Positions 16,800 through 24,951 of a stretch of DNA of 33,041 nt are shown one piece after another. The translations under genes and the position numbers were made by a program. The stretch comes from Acidobacteriota bacterium. GTDB taxonomy: Bacteria > Actinomycetota > Acidimicrobiia > Acidimicrobiales > Acidimicrobilacustridaceae. How positions within the stretch are numbered: position 1 is the stretch's first letter; the number at the start of each line of letters is the position of its first letter. The notes below the pieces were generated by a model. It did no database searches and was not told the DNA's origin. It was given only the letters and a program-made list of their open reading frames with translations. Where the stretch lies: assembly GCA_018969405.1 (NCBI GenBank), contig JAGWYK010000023.1:1-33041 (forward strand), read 5' to 3'.

Positions 16800-18815
16800 A
16801 TGTCCGACACACCCGTGTCAGAACCCACGCCGGGCGGCGACTCCTCCCGGCCTGCCCCGACGGCACGCCCCAGCTCCGCGCCTGAGACCCCGGCGGCACC
16901 GCCGCGCCCGAACTCGCCGACCCCGATCCCGTCGACCCCGACCGGTGCCGGATCCGGCGCCGAGGGGTCGTCCCGGAGCGACGGCGCGCCCGGTGCATCC
17001 GGTCCCACCTCCGAAGGGTCGGGCGAGAGCGCGGCCAACCGGAATCGTCGTCGGCGCGGCTCCCGCGGCGGCCGCAACCGCACGCGTCCGGCCGGTGAGC
17101 GCAGCGACGCGAGCGCCGAGGGAGGCGGGGAGCGACCGACGGCACCCCGCCCGACCAGCCCCGACCGCCCCGATGGGCAGGGCACCCCGCGTCCCCCGGC
17201 CGGCCCACGGCCCCAGATCGGCGACAGCCGCCCCGCCCCCGTGGCTCCGACCGCCGGTGGCTCGGGCCCGGCTCCCTCCGGTGGCGCCGCAGGAGGAGCC
17301 GGCGGGGGAACCGGTGGCGATCGATCGGGATCCCGACGTCGACGCGGTGGTCGTGGTCGCGGTCAGGGTCAGGGTCAGGGTCAGGGTCAGACCTCGGGCC
17401 AGGGCGGAGGGCAGCAGGGTGCGCGCTCTCGCCAGCCCCAGCGGGGCGCCACGGCCCGTCCGGTGGAGGCCATCCTCGGCGGCGGCGGTCCCGAGCTCGA
17501 TGCCGAGACCCTCGAACGACGCCGCGGACGGGAGCGCAACGGTCGTCCGGTCGGCCGCTACCTGATGATCGTCAGCGTCCGGTCCGAGGCCACCCAGATC
17601 GCGGTGCTCGAGGGTCGCACGCTCATCGAGCACTTCGTCTCCCGTCCGGCCGATGATGACGCCCAGATCCACGGCAACATCTATCTCGGAAAGGTGCAGA
17701 ACGTGCTGCCGGGGATGGAGGCGGCCTTCGTCGACATCTCGACCCCGAAGAACGCCGTGCTCTACCGGGGCGACGTGCAGTTCGACGCCGACGAGATCGA
17801 GGGCGGTGGAGCCGCCCGGATCGAGCAGATCCTGCGGGCGAAGCAGCCGATCCTGTGTCAGGTCACCAAGAACCCGATCGCCCACAAGGGGGCGCGCCTC
17901 ACCCAGGAGGTCTCGCTGCCGGGCCGGTTCGTGGTCCTGATCCCCAACTCCACGACCTATGGCATCTCCAAGCGGCTGGCCGACGACGAGCGGCGCCGCC
18001 TCCGTTCCATCCTCGACAAGGTCAAGCCGCCCCAGCATGGGGTCATCGTGCGCACCGCCGCCGAGGGCATCACCGCCGAGGAGATCTCGGCCGATGTGCG
18101 CCGGCTGCTGTCGCAGTGGGAGCAGATCGAGCAGCGAGCGGCCAGTGTGCAGGCCCCGGCGCTGCTCTACCGCGAGCCCGATATGGCGCTCCGGGTCATC
18201 CGTGAGGAGTTCAATGACGACTACCGCGGGGTCGTGATCGACGATCCCGATCTCTACCGCGAGGTCCGCGACTACGTCTCGAGCATCTCGCCGGCCCTCG
18301 CCGATCGGGTGCAGTACTACGACCGCTCGATCGAGCCGCTGTCGATCTTCGAGCGCCATCACGTGCATGAGCAACTGCACAAGGCCCTCGACCGCAAGGT
18401 CTGGCTCCCCTCGGGCGGCTCGCTCATCATCGAGCACACCGAGGCGCTCACCGTCATCGACGTCAACACCGGCAAGAACGTCGGGTCATCGAACCTCGAG
18501 GAGACCGTCTACCGGAACAACCTCGAGGCGGCGGTCGAGATCGCCAAGCAGCTGCGGCTCCGCGATGTCGGCGGCATCATCGTGATCGACTTCATCGACA
18601 TGGAGATCAAGAAGAACCGCGACGAGGTGGTCAGGGTGTTCCGCGATGCGCTGGCCCGGGACAAGACGCGGACCCAGGTGTTCGAGATCTCCGAGCTGGG
18701 TCTGGTCGAGATGACCCGCAAGCGCATCGGGGAGGGTCTGCTGGAGTCCTTCGCCTCGGCCTGCCCCGAGTGCGAGGGGCGAGGGGTCCGCATCGATGAT
18801 TCCCTGCTGGGATGA
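16800..18815 (+). CDS. rne: RNase E/G family endoribonuclease with long disordered N-terminus
   Basis: This 671-residue protein cleaves single-stranded RNA in mRNA decay and rRNA maturation. Residues 1-245 are low-complexity Pro/Ser/Gly/Arg, with basic runs (NRRRRGSRGGRNR) and a GQ repeat at 188-197. The catalytic part follows: an S1 RNA-binding domain (about 288-370, GNIYLGKVQNVLPGMEAAFVD), then the DNase I-like core with metal aspartates D554 in VIDVNTG and D597 in VIDFIDM, and the zinc link CPEC (655-658). There is no C-terminal scaffold, so the layout is reversed relative to E. coli RNase E, as in other actinobacterial enzymes. ATG 16800 has AAGGGA seven to eight bases upstream. Rne or Rng cannot be separated firmly. 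Confidence 0.94.
   Translation: MSDTPVSEPTPGGDSSRPAPTARPSSAPETPAAPPRPNSPTPIPSTPTGAGSGAEGSSRSDGAPGASGPTSEGSGESAANRNRRRRGSRGGRNRTRPAGERSDASAEGGGERPTAPRPTSPDRPDGQGTPRPPAGPRPQIGDSRPAPVAPTAGGSGPAPSGGAAGGAGGGTGGDRSGSRRRRGGRGRGQGQGQGQGQTSGQGGGQQGARSRQPQRGATARPVEAILGGGGPELDAETLERRRGRERNGRPVGRYLMIVSVRSEATQIAVLEGRTLIEHFVSRPADDDAQIHGNIYLGKVQNVLPGMEAAFVDISTPKNAVLYRGDVQFDADEIEGGGAARIEQILRAKQPILCQVTKNPIAHKGARLTQEVSLPGRFVVLIPNSTTYGISKRLADDERRRLRSILDKVKPPQHGVIVRTAAEGITAEEISADVRRLLSQWEQIEQRAASVQAPALLYREPDMALRVIREEFNDDYRGVVIDDPDLYREVRDYVSSISPALADRVQYYDRSIEPLSIFERHHVHEQLHKALDRKVWLPSGGSLIIEHTEALTVIDVNTGKNVGSSNLEETVYRNNLEAAVEIAKQLRLRDVGGIIVIDFIDMEIKKNRDEVVRVFRDALARDKTRTQVFEISELGLVEMTRKRIGEGLLESFASACPECEGRGVRIDDSLLG
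17361..17390 (+). repeat. GGTCAG hexanucleotide tandem repeat, five copies, inside rne
   Basis: Five perfect GGTCAG units encode Gly-Gln pairs in the disordered N-terminal part of the RNase. Loss or gain of a unit keeps the frame, so length variation among strains would be tolerated. Confidence 0.95.
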
Positions 18816-18866
18816 GCCGGCTCGGCCCCGTCGGACCCCGGTTTTCGCGATCCGACCCCCGTCCGC

Positions 18867-18872
18867 TAGGGT
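18867..18872 (+). promoter_or_regulatory. -10 element of rplU
   Basis: TAGGGT (TANNNT) ends nine bases before ATG 18882. A weak -35 (TTCGCG, 18844-18849) lies 17 bases upstream. An inverted repeat, GTCGGA (18830-18835) and TCCGAC (18851-18856), flanks the -35 region and could be an operator or an rne end signal. Confidence 0.5.
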
Positions 18873-18881
18873 GACGCCCCT

Positions 18882-19187
18882 ATGTATGCCGTGATCGAAA
18901 CCGGTGGGAAGCAATATCGCGTCCAGGAGGGCGAGCGCCTCGAGGTCGAGCGCCTCGGCGACGTCGATGAGGTGACCCTCACCCCTGTCCTCGTGGTCGA
19001 CGGCGATGCCGTCCTCGCCACTCCCGCTCAGCTGGCCGGAGCCACTGTCACCGCCCGGGTCGTGGGGGAGTCCAAGGGACCGAAGGTCATCGGCTTCACC
19101 TACAAGAGCAAGGCCAACGAGCGTCGTCGCTGGGGTCACCGTCAGCGCTACGCCACCATCGAGATCACCGGAATCAAGAGGGGCTGA
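18882..19187 (+). CDS. rplU: 50S ribosomal protein L21
   Basis: This 101-residue protein has the full L21 pattern: MYAVIETGGKQYRV at the start, the central ATV.ARVVGESKGPKV segment and YKSKANERRRWGHRQ near the C-terminus, which contacts 23S rRNA. It is the usual length. It is followed by rpmA after three bases, the standard L21-L27 operon, and has its own -10 after rne, so ribosomal protein supply need not depend on rne transcription. Confidence 0.98.
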   Translation: MYAVIETGGKQYRVQEGERLEVERLGDVDEVTLTPVLVVDGDAVLATPAQLAGATVTARVVGESKGPKVIGFTYKSKANERRRWGHRQRYATIEITGIKRG

Positions 19188-19190
19188 ACC

Positions 19191-19445
19191 ATGTCGAAGA
19201 CCAAGGGCGGCGGTTCGACCCGCAACGGCCGCGACTCCAATGCACAGCGCCTCGGCGTGAAGCGCTTCGACGGCCAGGAGGTGTCCGCCGGCACCATCCT
19301 CGTGCGTCAGCGCGGCACCCGCATCCACCCCGGTGAGAACGTGGGCAAGGGTGGCGACGACACCCTGTTCGCCCTCACCGAGGGCACGGTGAAGTTCGGC
19401 TCACGCAAGGGCCGCAAACTGGTCGACGTCCTGCCCGCCTCCTGA
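19191..19445 (+). CDS. rpmA: 50S ribosomal protein L27
   Basis: This 84-residue L27 has the canonical N-terminal tail [20 protein letters not shown], which reaches the peptidyl transferase centre, and the [19 protein letters not shown] motif. The tail begins SKTKGGGS without the cleavable extension known from Firmicutes. It ends the L21-L27 transcript; a GC-rich hairpin starts eight bases after the stop. Confidence 0.98.
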   Translation: MSKTKGGGSTRNGRDSNAQRLGVKRFDGQEVSAGTILVRQRGTRIHPGENVGKGGDDTLFALTEGTVKFGSRKGRKLVDVLPAS

Positions 19446-19452
19446 TCCGACC

Positions 19453-19475
19453 CCCGGGTCCGTGCAGGTCCCGGG
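19453..19475 (+). terminator. Hairpin after rpmA
   Basis: CCCGGGTCC and GGTCCCGGG pair with a single T-T mismatch around a five-base loop, starting eight bases after the rpmA stop. A palindrome, TGATCCTCAGGATCA (19480-19494), follows at once. No T-run is present, so this may be a stabilising 3' structure or a non-canonical terminator. Confidence 0.45.
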
Positions 19476-19524
19476 AGCCTGATCCTCAGGATCACCGTGG
19501 TGCAGGCAGAGAACTGAAGCATCC

Positions 19525-19549
19525 GATGGCGGCCTCCGGGGCCGCCATC
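19525..19549 (-). terminator. Strong hairpin between convergent rpmA and dgt
   Basis: GATGGCGGCC and GGCCGCCATC form a perfect 10-bp stem with a five-base loop. On the minus strand it lies about 50 bases after the dgt stop and is followed by a moderately T-rich stretch (GGATGCTTCAGTTCTCT), so it is best read as the dgt terminator, possibly acting in both directions. Confidence 0.55.
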
Positions 19550-19599
19550 CGGCGTTCCGGACCCGGTTCGTCAGCGCAGGTCCCGACCGATCCGAGGAC

Positions 19600-20796
19600 T
19601 CAGATCGAGAAGCGGCTGTCGAGTCCCCGGGGGAGATCAGCGGGGTTCCAGTCGAGTTCCTGCACGGCGGTGACACAGGCGAAGCGGTCGGTCATGCCGG
19701 CCACGTAGGTGACTGCGGCGACCAGTGGACCGGGTTCGGATCCCGGCCCGGAGGTGGGGGAGGGGATCCGATCCGGGTGGGCGGCGAAGTGTTCGACGAG
19801 GGCCTGCAGGACGGTGACCACGGCCCGGCCCTGACGGAGCGACTCCGGTCGGAGATAGATGCGCTCGTAGTTCAGGGCCCGGAACGCGGCCAGTGTCTCG
19901 GCCATCTCGGCGGACATGGCGACATGGCCGGCGGCGGCGGTGCCCTCGATCACGGCGGCGATGAACGCCCTGATCCATGCGGATCGATCGGATCCACAGC
20001 GCTGCTCGACCTCGGTCGGGAGCGCATCGAGGCCGAGCACACCCGCCGAGACGGCGTCCTCGAAGTCATGGCAGACGTAGGCGATGCGATCGGCCCAGCT
20101 GACGACCTCGCCCTCGGGGGTGGAGGGCGCCGGTCGTGACCAGGAATGGTTCCGGATGCCGTCGAGGGTCTGGCGACACAGGTTGAGCGGGGACAGCACG
20201 ACGTCGGCTCCCCAGACGGCATGGTCGAAACCCTCGACGAGATAGGGGCCGAAGGCGTCCTCGCTGGCGTGACCACCGGGACCATGGCCGCAGTCATGGC
20301 CGAGGGCGATGGCCTCGGCGAGCGACTCGTTGAGGCCGAGGGTGCGAGCGATGGCCACGGCGATCTGGGCCACCTCGAGGGCATGGGTGAGTCGGGTGCG
20401 CTGGTGGTCGTCGGGGAAGATGAACACCTGGGTCTTGCCGGCGAGCCGGCGGAAGGCGGTGGCCCCGTGCAGGATGCGGTCGCGGTCGCGCTCGAAGCAG
20501 GTGCGGTAGGGATCGGGGGTCTCGGGCCGGGCGCGATCGCCGGCGCCATCGGCCAGGGTGGCTCCCGGGGCGAGCTGCTGGCGCTCGCGCTCCTCGCGGG
20601 CCTCGCGATGGAGCGGCTGGATCGGACCGACGACGGGACCGAGCTCGCGATGGGCGTGGGCGACCGCGCCGGACTCATGGCCCCGCATGGTCGAGGCCCA
20701 GGTGCGGGCGCGCTCCGAGAGCTCGAGCACCGGTGGGAGCGCACCGGTGTCTGTCCCGGTGCTGGCGCCCGGAGTGGGTTCGGATGAGAGGGCCAT
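19600..20796 (-). CDS. dgt: dGTPase-like HD-domain deoxynucleotide triphosphohydrolase
   Basis: The 398-residue protein carries the family marker FRRLAGKTQVF (115-125) and the HD metal set H138 (RLTHALE), H167-D168 (GHDCGH) and D236 (WADRIAY). Such enzymes release triphosphate from dGTP or other dNTPs and control dNTP pools. About 95 residues with no clear similarity precede the catalytic part. ATG 20796 is chosen since CATACT, a -10-like hexamer, sits six bases upstream; an in-frame start at 20838 would overlap that promoter. It is inserted on the opposite strand between rpmA and obgE, which are usually neighbours. Exact nucleotide preference is unknown. Confidence 0.9.
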   Translation of the reverse strand: MALSSEPTPGASTGTDTGALPPVLELSERARTWASTMRGHESGAVAHAHRELGPVVGPIQPLHREAREERERQQLAPGATLADGAGDRARPETPDPYRTCFERDRDRILHGATAFRRLAGKTQVFIFPDDHQRTRLTHALEVAQIAVAIARTLGLNESLAEAIALGHDCGHGPGGHASEDAFGPYLVEGFDHAVWGADVVLSPLNLCRQTLDGIRNHSWSRPAPSTPEGEVVSWADRIAYVCHDFEDAVSAGVLGLDALPTEVEQRCGSDRSAWIRAFIAAVIEGTAAAGHVAMSAEMAETLAAFRALNYERIYLRPESLRQGRAVVTVLQALVEHFAAHPDRIPSPTSGPGSEPGPLVAAVTYVAGMTDRFACVTAVQELDWNPADLPRGLDSRFSI

Positions 20797-20802
20797 GGGA
20801 GC

Positions 20803-20808
20803 AGTATG
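20803..20808 (-). promoter_or_regulatory. -10 candidate for dgt
   Basis: On the minus strand CATACT ends six bases before ATG 20796. It departs from TANNNT at the first base but matches four of six bases of TATAAT. It faces away from the obgE promoter. Confidence 0.35.
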
Positions 20809-20872
20809 GCGACCGGCTGTGACAGTCGTGGCCGACATCGGAACCCATCACCGACCACCCGTCGCTGGCTCC

Positions 20873-20878
20873 TAGGCT
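20873..20878 (+). promoter_or_regulatory. -10 element of obgE
   Basis: TAGGCT (TANNNT) ends six bases before GTG 20885, so the obgE-proB transcript is probably leaderless. It replaces the rplU-rpmA promoter, from which obgE is cut off by dgt. Confidence 0.5.
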
Positions 20879-20884
20879 GGATGG

Positions 20885-22171
20885 GTGTCCGGATTCGTCG
20901 ATGAATGTCAGCTCAACGTCCGTGGTGGCGACGGCGGGGCCGGCTGCGTCGCGTTCCGGCGCGAGGCCCATGTGGCCAAGGGTGGTCCCGATGGCGGTGA
21001 CGGTGGAGCAGGCGGCAGCATCTGGTTGGTCGCCGATCGCAACGTGGCCTCACTGCTGGCGTTCAAGGACCATCCCCATCGTCGAGCCCCTGACGGAACC
21101 CATGGGCAGGGCAAGAAGAAGCACGGCGCAGGGGGCGACGACCTCGTTGTGCACGTCCCTGAGGGCACCGTGGTGCTCGACCGCGAGGGCACGGTGCTCG
21201 CCGATCTGGTCAGCACCGGCGATCGCTGGTTGGCGGCGGCCGGCGGTCGCGGGGGGAAGGGCAACGCCCGGTTCCTGTCGAACCGTCGACGGGCCCCGGC
21301 CTTCGCCGAGCAGGGTGAGCTGGGCGAGGAGCAGTGGCTCAACCTCGAGCTGAAGCTGATGGCCGATGTGGCCCTGGTGGGGTTCCCCAACGTGGGGAAG
21401 TCCACGCTCATCTCCCGGATCTCGGCGGCTCGGCCCAAGATCGCCGACTATCCCTTCACCACCCTCGAACCCAACCTCGGCGTGGTGCGCCTCGATGACG
21501 GCGCCGAGTTCATCGTGGCCGACATCCCCGGTCTCATCGAGGGCGCCAGCGAGGGCAAGGGCCTCGGACATCGGTTCCTCCGTCATATCGAACGGGCTCG
21601 CGTGCTGGTGCTGCTGATCGATCTCGCCGGCGGGGTCACCGGCACCACGGCGGCGGCCCCGGCGGAGCAGGCCCGGGTGCTGCTCGACGAACTGGCCGCC
21701 TACCAGCCCGATCTCGCTGAGCGCCCCCGCCTGCTCGTCGGTTCCCGGGTCGATCTCCTCGGTGAACTCGACGGCGCTGCGGGATCGGCGTTCACGACCG
21801 AGGACGGACTCACCCTGGATCTCTGCATCTCCTCGGTCACCGGGGCCGGCCTGGCGCACCTCACGGGGCGCATGGCCGATCTCGTGCGTGCCGCCCGCGC
21901 CACCGAGGTCGAGCCCGAGGGGTTCATCGTCCATCGACCCGAGGCCGAGGGTTTCCGTATCGAGCGCGAGGACGACGGCAGCTACCGGGTGGTGGGACGT
22001 CAGGCCGAGCGGGCGGTGGCCCTGTCCGATCTGACCAACCTCGACGCCCTCGACTTCGCCCACAGCCGACTCAAGAAGCTCGGTGTCGATCGGGCCCTGG
22101 CCCGGGCCGGTGCCCGCGAGGGCGACATCGTGCGCATCGGCGGTCTGAACTTCGAGTACGAGGAGGACTGA
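20885..22171 (+). CDS. obgE: Obg GTPase, ribosome assembly factor
   Basis: This 428-residue protein has an N-terminal glycine-rich Obg fold (1-158), a G domain and a C-terminal OCT domain (about 345-428, FIVHRPEAEGFRI). G1 is GFPNVGKS (166-173), with FTT at 191-193 as switch I and DIPG (213-216) as G3. The G4 guanine-specificity motif, usually NKxD, reads SRVD at 287-290, and G5 reads ISS rather than ISA (315-317). Obg acts in large-subunit maturation and stress signalling. GTG 20885 follows TAGGCT by six bases. proB begins two bases after its stop. Confidence 0.96.
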   Translation: MSGFVDECQLNVRGGDGGAGCVAFRREAHVAKGGPDGGDGGAGGSIWLVADRNVASLLAFKDHPHRRAPDGTHGQGKKKHGAGGDDLVVHVPEGTVVLDREGTVLADLVSTGDRWLAAAGGRGGKGNARFLSNRRRAPAFAEQGELGEEQWLNLELKLMADVALVGFPNVGKSTLISRISAARPKIADYPFTTLEPNLGVVRLDDGAEFIVADIPGLIEGASEGKGLGHRFLRHIERARVLVLLIDLAGGVTGTTAAAPAEQARVLLDELAAYQPDLAERPRLLVGSRVDLLGELDGAAGSAFTTEDGLTLDLCISSVTGAGLAHLTGRMADLVRAARATEVEPEGFIVHRPEAEGFRIEREDDGSYRVVGRQAERAVALSDLTNLDALDFAHSRLKKLGVDRALARAGAREGDIVRIGGLNFEYEED

Positions 22172-22173
22172 CC

Positions 22174-23235
22174 GTGATCGTGGTGGCCAAGATCGGCACC
22201 TCCTCGCTCACCGACGCCGAGGGCGCCATCCGGCGAGAGGCCATCGCCCGACTCTGCGGCGAGGTGGCGGCGCTGCGGACCGATGGACACGCAGTGGTCG
22301 TGGTCACCTCCGGCGCCATCGGTGCCGGTCTTCCCGCTCTCGGTCTCGGCGGCGATCGTCGACCCCGCGATGCCATCACCCTGCAGGCGCTCTCGGCGGT
22401 CGGGCAGAGCCGGCTCATGAGCGTGTACGACGAGGAACTCGCCTCCCACGGCATCGTGTCCGGTCAGGTGCTGCTGGCCCCGCTGGATTTCGTGGTGCGC
22501 TCCCAGTACCTGCAGGCCCGAGGCACCCTGCTGCGGCTGCTCGAACTCGGCGTCGTGCCCGTGGTGAACGAGAACGATGCCATCGCCGACGACGAGATCC
22601 GCTTCGGCGACAACGATCGGCTCTCGGCGCTGGTCGCCCAGCTGATCGGTGCCGACCTGCTGGTGCTCCTCACCGACACCCCCGGACTGCTCACCGCCGA
22701 TCCCCGTGTGGATCCCGGGGCCACGCTCATCGAGGAGATCGTCGAGTTCGACAAGGAGCTCGAGGCGGTGGCCGGTGGTCCCGGTACGGCCGGAGGCAGC
22801 GGAGGGATGGCCTCCAAGCTTGCGGCGGCCAAGATCGCCGCATGGTCGGGCATCCGCACCGTGATCGCCGCGGCCACCCGCGAGCGGGTCCTGCTCGACG
22901 CCGTGGCCGGGCTGCCCGGGGTCGGCACCAGTGTGAGTCCCCACGATCGACGTCTTCCGGCTCGCAAGCTCTGGATCGCCTTCGCCGTGCGAGCCGCCGG
23001 TCGCCTCCGGGTCGATCAGGGGGCGCGTCGGGCGATCGAGCGCGGAGGGGTCTCGCTGCTGGCCGCCGGTCTCGTCGGCGTCGAGGGCGAGTTCGATCGC
23101 GACGACGCCGTCGAGATCATCGACGTCGACGGAGTGGTCTTCGCCAAGGGCCTGGTGCGCTTCGCGTCCTCCGAGGGGACGCCGGACGGTTCGGCGGTTC
23201 TGGTGCATGCCGATGACCTCGTGGTGCTCACCTGA
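22174..23235 (+). CDS. proB: Glutamate 5-kinase
   Basis: This 353-residue enzyme phosphorylates glutamate in the first step of proline synthesis. The amino acid kinase domain shows KIGTSSLT (6-13), VVTSGAIGAG (43-52), NENDAI (132-137) and GDNDRL (145-150). A C-terminal PUA domain starts near residue 265, as in long ProB forms. The GTG start is two bases after obgE, so the two are coupled. The usual partner proA is not next; murJ lies between on the other strand. Feedback control by proline is typical of the family but not readable here. Confidence 0.96.
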   Translation: MIVVAKIGTSSLTDAEGAIRREAIARLCGEVAALRTDGHAVVVVTSGAIGAGLPALGLGGDRRPRDAITLQALSAVGQSRLMSVYDEELASHGIVSGQVLLAPLDFVVRSQYLQARGTLLRLLELGVVPVVNENDAIADDEIRFGDNDRLSALVAQLIGADLLVLLTDTPGLLTADPRVDPGATLIEEIVEFDKELEAVAGGPGTAGGSGGMASKLAAAKIAAWSGIRTVIAAATRERVLLDAVAGLPGVGTSVSPHDRRLPARKLWIAFAVRAAGRLRVDQGARRAIERGGVSLLAAGLVGVEGEFDRDDAVEIIDVDGVVFAKGLVRFASSEGTPDGSAVLVHADDLVVLT

Positions 23236-23277
23236 GCGAGCCGAGGCTCCCGGCGGTCCGGATCGATCCCGACCCTC

Positions 23278-24873
23278 CTAACGACGACGCAGTCGGTCGA
23301 GCACCAGGGCGGTCTCCTCGGATCGCAGGAGGATGAGCATGGCGCCGTCCACCGCCAGCCCCACGCCGCCCACGACCACCAGCTGCACGATCGGCGGCAT
23401 CGACGACAGGTACCGGTCGCCGAGGACCACCGCGATGATCATGGCCACCGCCGCCAGGAGCTGGCGCGAGACGGCCCGGACGGTGCGGCGGTCGAGGATG
23501 GGTCCGATCCGTCGGTGCAGCACCACCAGCGCCACCACGGCGAAGAGTGCGTAGGCGATGGAGAACGATGCGGCGAGACCCACCACGCCGAAGCGGTCGA
23601 GCAGCAGCAGACCGAGTGCCACATTGGCGATGTTCTCGCCGAGGTTGATGATGAACGGTGTACGGGTGTCGCGCAGCGCGTAGAAACCGCGCATGGCGTA
23701 CAGGTAGGCCGAGAACGCCGGGAGTCCGACGGCGAAGGCCATGAGGGTGCGGGCTGTGAGATCACCGGAGGCGCCGTCGAAACTCCCGTGCTCGAGGATG
23801 ACGGTGATGATCGGATGGGCGAGACCCACGAGCAGGATCGACAGTGGGAGGATGACCACCGGCAGGAGGCGGAATCCTGCGGAGAATCGTCCGCGGAGCT
23901 CGTCGAGCTCACCGCGGGCCCAGGCCGCAGCCATCTCCGGGGTGTAGGCGGTCATCACCGAGACGGTCCAGAGGCCGTAGGGGAGCTGGAAGAAGATGTA
24001 GGCATACGCGTACTCGGTGACACCGTCGATCCCGTTGGCCAGGGTCTGGATCACGACGTACGCGATGAGGTTGCTGATCACATAGCCGAGGGTCCAGCCC
24101 GACAGCCGGCCGATCTCGCGCACCGCGGGGTGGCGCGGCCGGAACCTCCATCGGGGCCGGATGCCCACCGATCGCAGCGCCGGCCACAGGACCACGGTCA
24201 TGGCGATGATGCCGAGGGTGGTGCCGGCTCCGATGTAGATCAGCAGGAGGTTGTCATCGGCGACCTGCTCGAAGGTCGGACTCCGCCCGCCGGCGAGACG
24301 GGGCAGGGCGAGGAACACGGCGATGACCACGAGGTTGTTCAGCACCGGCGCGAAGGCGGGCACGGCGAAGGACCGTCGGGCGTTGAGCAGTGCGGTGCCG
24401 AGGCTGGAGAGGCCGTAGAAGAGGATCTGCGGGAGGAACAGCATCAGCAGGGGCACCGCGACCACCGCCTGGGACCGGGCCTCCGCGGTCGAGGAGGTCA
24501 GGTTGAACGCCGCGATGATCAGCGGGGCGCACAGGATGGCCAGCGCGGTGGTGACGAGCAGGACCACACCGATGACGGTGGAGATGGCGTCGATCGCCTC
24601 GTCGTCCCCCGAGTCGATGTGCTCGACGATGACCGGCACGAGCGTCGCCGACAGGATCCCACCGAGCACGAGGTCGTAGATGAGGTTCGGGGTGTTGTTG
24701 GCCAGGTTGTAGGCCTCGGCGAGTGCTGTGGCACCGAGGGCGTAGGCCATGACCGCCACCCGGATGAAACCGGTGAGGCGGCTCAGCCCGGTGCCGAGGG
24801 CGACGACACCGCTCGACCGCAGCAGCTGCCGCTCGGTCCGCGGCGCGGCCGGCTCATCGGCGGGTCGACTCAT
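23278..24873 (-). CDS. murJ: MurJ/MviN lipid II flippase
   Basis: This 531-residue protein of the MOP exporter superfamily has about 14 hydrophobic helices. Family features include [19 protein letters not shown] near the N-terminus, the [19 protein letters not shown] segment and the ARR loop ([19 protein letters not shown]). It flips lipid II across the membrane for wall synthesis, so it serves the same process as the MreBCD-PBP2-RodA block. Unlike mycobacterial MviN it lacks long C-terminal kinase-like and binding domains. ATG 24873 is fixed by TACGGT seven bases upstream; the frame upstream of it overlaps the divergent proA promoter. The gene converges on proB. Confidence 0.93.
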   Translation of the reverse strand: MSRPADEPAAPRTERQLLRSSGVVALGTGLSRLTGFIRVAVMAYALGATALAEAYNLANNTPNLIYDLVLGGILSATLVPVIVEHIDSGDDEAIDAISTVIGVVLLVTTALAILCAPLIIAAFNLTSSTAEARSQAVVAVPLLMLFLPQILFYGLSSLGTALLNARRSFAVPAFAPVLNNLVVIAVFLALPRLAGGRSPTFEQVADDNLLLIYIGAGTTLGIIAMTVVLWPALRSVGIRPRWRFRPRHPAVREIGRLSGWTLGYVISNLIAYVVIQTLANGIDGVTEYAYAYIFFQLPYGLWTVSVMTAYTPEMAAAWARGELDELRGRFSAGFRLLPVVILPLSILLVGLAHPIITVILEHGSFDGASGDLTARTLMAFAVGLPAFSAYLYAMRGFYALRDTRTPFIINLGENIANVALGLLLLDRFGVVGLAASFSIAYALFAVVALVVLHRRIGPILDRRTVRAVSRQLLAAVAMIIAVVLGDRYLSSMPPIVQLVVVGGVGLAVDGAMLILLRSEETALVLDRLRRR

Positions 24874-24880
24874 CGCCGTC

Positions 24881-24886
24881 ACCGTA
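24881..24886 (-). promoter_or_regulatory. -10 element of murJ
   Basis: On the minus strand TACGGT (TANNNT) ends seven bases before ATG 24873, so the mRNA is probably leaderless. It shares the 78-base divergent region with proA. Confidence 0.5.
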
Positions 24887-24939
24887 GTGCGGTGTCGCCA
24901 TGGCCCCGAGCCCTCGAGTCCCCGAGCAGGACCGAGCGG

Positions 24940-24945
24940 TACGAT
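24940..24945 (+). promoter_or_regulatory. -10 element of proA
   Basis: TACGAT (TANNNT) ends six bases before GTG 24952 and three before the neighbouring GTG 24949. The six-base spacing matches other genes here and supports 24952 as the start. Confidence 0.5.
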
Positions 24946-24951
24946 GGGGTG

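Noticed and set aside
17361-17390. Possible CRISPR or regulatory repeat array
   Set aside because: The six-base units are directly tandem, in frame and coding; there are no spacers.
16818-18437. A 539-codon minus-strand open frame with Thr-Leu repeats, opposite rne
   Set aside because: The repeats are only the reverse reading of the GGTCAG repeat; RNase E/G motifs are on the plus strand.
23236-23277. Possible terminator between convergent proB and murJ
   Set aside because: Only a very short dyad (GAGCCGAGGCTC) and an imperfect palindrome around GGATCGATCC are present, with no T-run; too weak to annotate.
23515-24951. Upstream extension of proA to give a 909-residue protein
   Set aside because: The extension lies opposite murJ and is His/Glu/Gly-rich shadow sequence. 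The TACGAT six bases before GTG 24952 and ProA length fix the start.
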